Under the pieces are notes generated by a model. The model made no database searches. It was not told the origin of the DNA and was given only the letters and a program-made list of their open reading frames with translations. A stretch of 64,000 nucleotides of DNA from Novosphingobium sp. PP1Y (GTDB taxonomy: Bacteria > Pseudomonadota > Alphaproteobacteria > Sphingomonadales > Sphingomonadaceae): assembly GCF_000253255.1 (NCBI RefSeq), contig NC_015580.1, forward strand, positions 465,001 to 529,000, written 5' to 3'. The translations under genes were made by a program, and so were the position numbers. This document shows positions 63,159 to 64,000 of the stretch, piece by piece; the stretch's first letter is position 1; each line of letters opens with the position of its first letter.

Positions 63159-63983
63159 TTGGCTCTGCCTCCTTCTCAAAACACTCCGTCCAACGACAAG
63201 GCCGAACAGCGACTCGCCGCGCAGCAGGATGTATTCCTGCGCGAGGTTGACGATGCCGTGCGCCAGGATCAGCTCGAAAGCTTCTTTGCCCGCTATGGCA
63301 AGCCGCTGATTGCGCTGATCGTCATCGCTCTCGCGGCCTTCGGTGGTTACCTCTACTGGGATCACAAGCAGACCCAGCAGCGTGAAGGGAACGCCGAGGC
63401 CTTCGTGCAGGCGCTGGACAGCCTGAAGGCGGGCAAGCTCGACGATGCCGATGCCAAGCTCAAGACGCTTGCCGGAGAAGGTTCCGACGGCAGCGCCTCC
63501 GCAGCCAAGCTGATGCTGGCGGGGATCGCCCTCGATCAGGGCAAGAAGGACGACGCGCTCAAGCTCTACGCCGAAGTCGCCAGGGACGAAAAGGCGCCGC
63601 AGCCGATGCGCGACCTCGCCACGATCCGCGAAGTCGGCGCGAACTTCGATGCGATGAAGCCGCAGGACGTGGTCGATCGCCTCAAGCCCTATGCCGCCCC
63701 GGGCAACCCGTGGTTCGGCGTGGCTGGCGAACTTGTCGGGATGGCCTACCTGAAGATGGACAAGAAGGACCAGGCCGGTCCGCTGTTCGGTGCGATCGCC
63801 AAGGACGAGGGCGTCAGCGCAGCGCTGCGCAGCCGCGCCCGCCAACTGGCGGCGGTGCTGGGCGTCGACGCGCTGGACGAGGTTGTTGATGACAAGGGAG
63901 AGCCCATCGGCAAGGACGGCGCAAAGACCGCCGCGGATGCCGGGGCGAATGACGAGGATGCCGCCCAGGGGGCCGGCGAATGA
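63159..63983 (+). CDS. YfgM-like tetratricopeptide membrane protein
   Basis: A 274-residue protein. An N-terminal region QQDVFLREVDDAVRQDQLESFF precedes one membrane helix (PLIALIVIALAAFGGYLYW), then TPR-like helices (LKAGKLDDADAKLKTLAGE, LAGIALDQGKKDDALKLYAEVA). This is the YfgM/ancillary SecYEG-BamB partner type. Start is TTG at 63159, since no ATG fits. The C-terminus is Ala/Asp/Glu-rich. The next gene overlaps by ATGA. Confidence 0.87.
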   Translation: MALPPSQNTPSNDKAEQRLAAQQDVFLREVDDAVRQDQLESFFARYGKPLIALIVIALAAFGGYLYWDHKQTQQREGNAEAFVQALDSLKAGKLDDADAKLKTLAGEGSDGSASAAKLMLAGIALDQGKKDDALKLYAEVARDEKAPQPMRDLATIREVGANFDAMKPQDVVDRLKPYAAPGNPWFGVAGELVGMAYLKMDKKDQAGPLFGAIAKDEGVSAALRSRARQLAAVLGVDALDEVVDDKGEPIGKDGAKTAADAGANDEDAAQGAGE

Positions 63984-64000
63984 CCCATTTTCTTGAGGAT
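63980..64000 (+). CDS. Start of next gene (truncated by window end)
   Basis: An ATG at 63980 overlaps the preceding stop (ATGA) and opens a frame that runs off the window. Only seven codons are visible. In related bacteria bamB commonly follows the YfgM-like gene, but this cannot be confirmed from seven residues. Confidence 0.4.

Overview
The window looks like a chromosomal segment of an alphaproteobacterium of the order Sphingomonadales, probably close to Novosphingobium. I infer this from the high GC content by eye, the protein style, the order of the cytochrome oxidase genes, and the mix of TonB receptor, ectoine and pirin genes; it is not a database result. I see no insertion sequence, prophage, integrase or CRISPR array. 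Nearly all of the window is coding, with about 63 protein genes (the last one cut by the window end) and one tRNA.

Layout. 1-3.5 kb: redox/electrophile-stress genes (pirin, second pirin, OsmC, hydrolase-OsmC fusion). 3.6-7.3 kb, minus strand: TonB-dependent receptor followed by an exported tyrosine/dual-specificity phosphatase. 7.6-12.8 kb: YjbQ, a cytochrome b with a Tat-exported molybdenum oxidoreductase, L-serine dehydratase and a Na+/alanine symporter. 13-15.4 kb, minus strand: wecC and wecB, which make UDP-ManNAcA. 15.4-16.1 kb: long non-coding stretch. 16.1-21.8 kb: dcd, then the complete 5-hydroxyectoine operon ectA-ectB-ectC-ectD-ask. 21.8-23.2 kb: an orphan sensor kinase facing it. 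23.3 kb: tRNA-Val. 23.5-27.9 kb: tlpA-like lipoprotein gene divergent from argH, then a small lipoprotein gene, lysA and a siroheme-synthesis gene. 28.0-30.1 kb: an unrecognised three-gene cassette (57-residue protein, HEAT-like protein, cupin-like protein). 30.2-34.7 kb, minus strand: pyrE-pdxJ-acpS-lepB-DUF3089-ruvX. 34.9-41.3 kb: aa3 cytochrome c oxidase operon with its assembly factors. 41.4-46.7 kb: thrC, a methyltransferase gene, folB-like, a Rossmann-like fragment, and moaA-moaD-moaE. 46.8-50.6 kb: lipoprotein gene, rplU-rpmA, two acetyltransferase genes, ygfZ. 50.6-53.0 kb: LysR gene divergent from a third pirin gene and a nitroreductase gene. 53.2-64 kb: HPP protein, dihydroorotase, RarD, two envelope proteins, AstD, SelO, alpha/beta hydrolase, glycosyltransferase, TPR protein, and the first codons of the next gene.

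Connections. The two pirin loci, 51 kb apart, share a 34-bp upstream block matching at 26 positions; locus 2 lies beside a LysR gene, so one regulator may control both sets. The ectoine operon carries its own aspartokinase, giving a self-contained osmoprotectant pathway. moaA/D/E could supply cofactor to the molybdoenzyme at 8.9 kb. The best candidates for something undescribed are the 28.0-30.1 kb cassette, the split pirin/OsmC/nitroreductase regulon, and the orphan kinase beside the ectoine genes.
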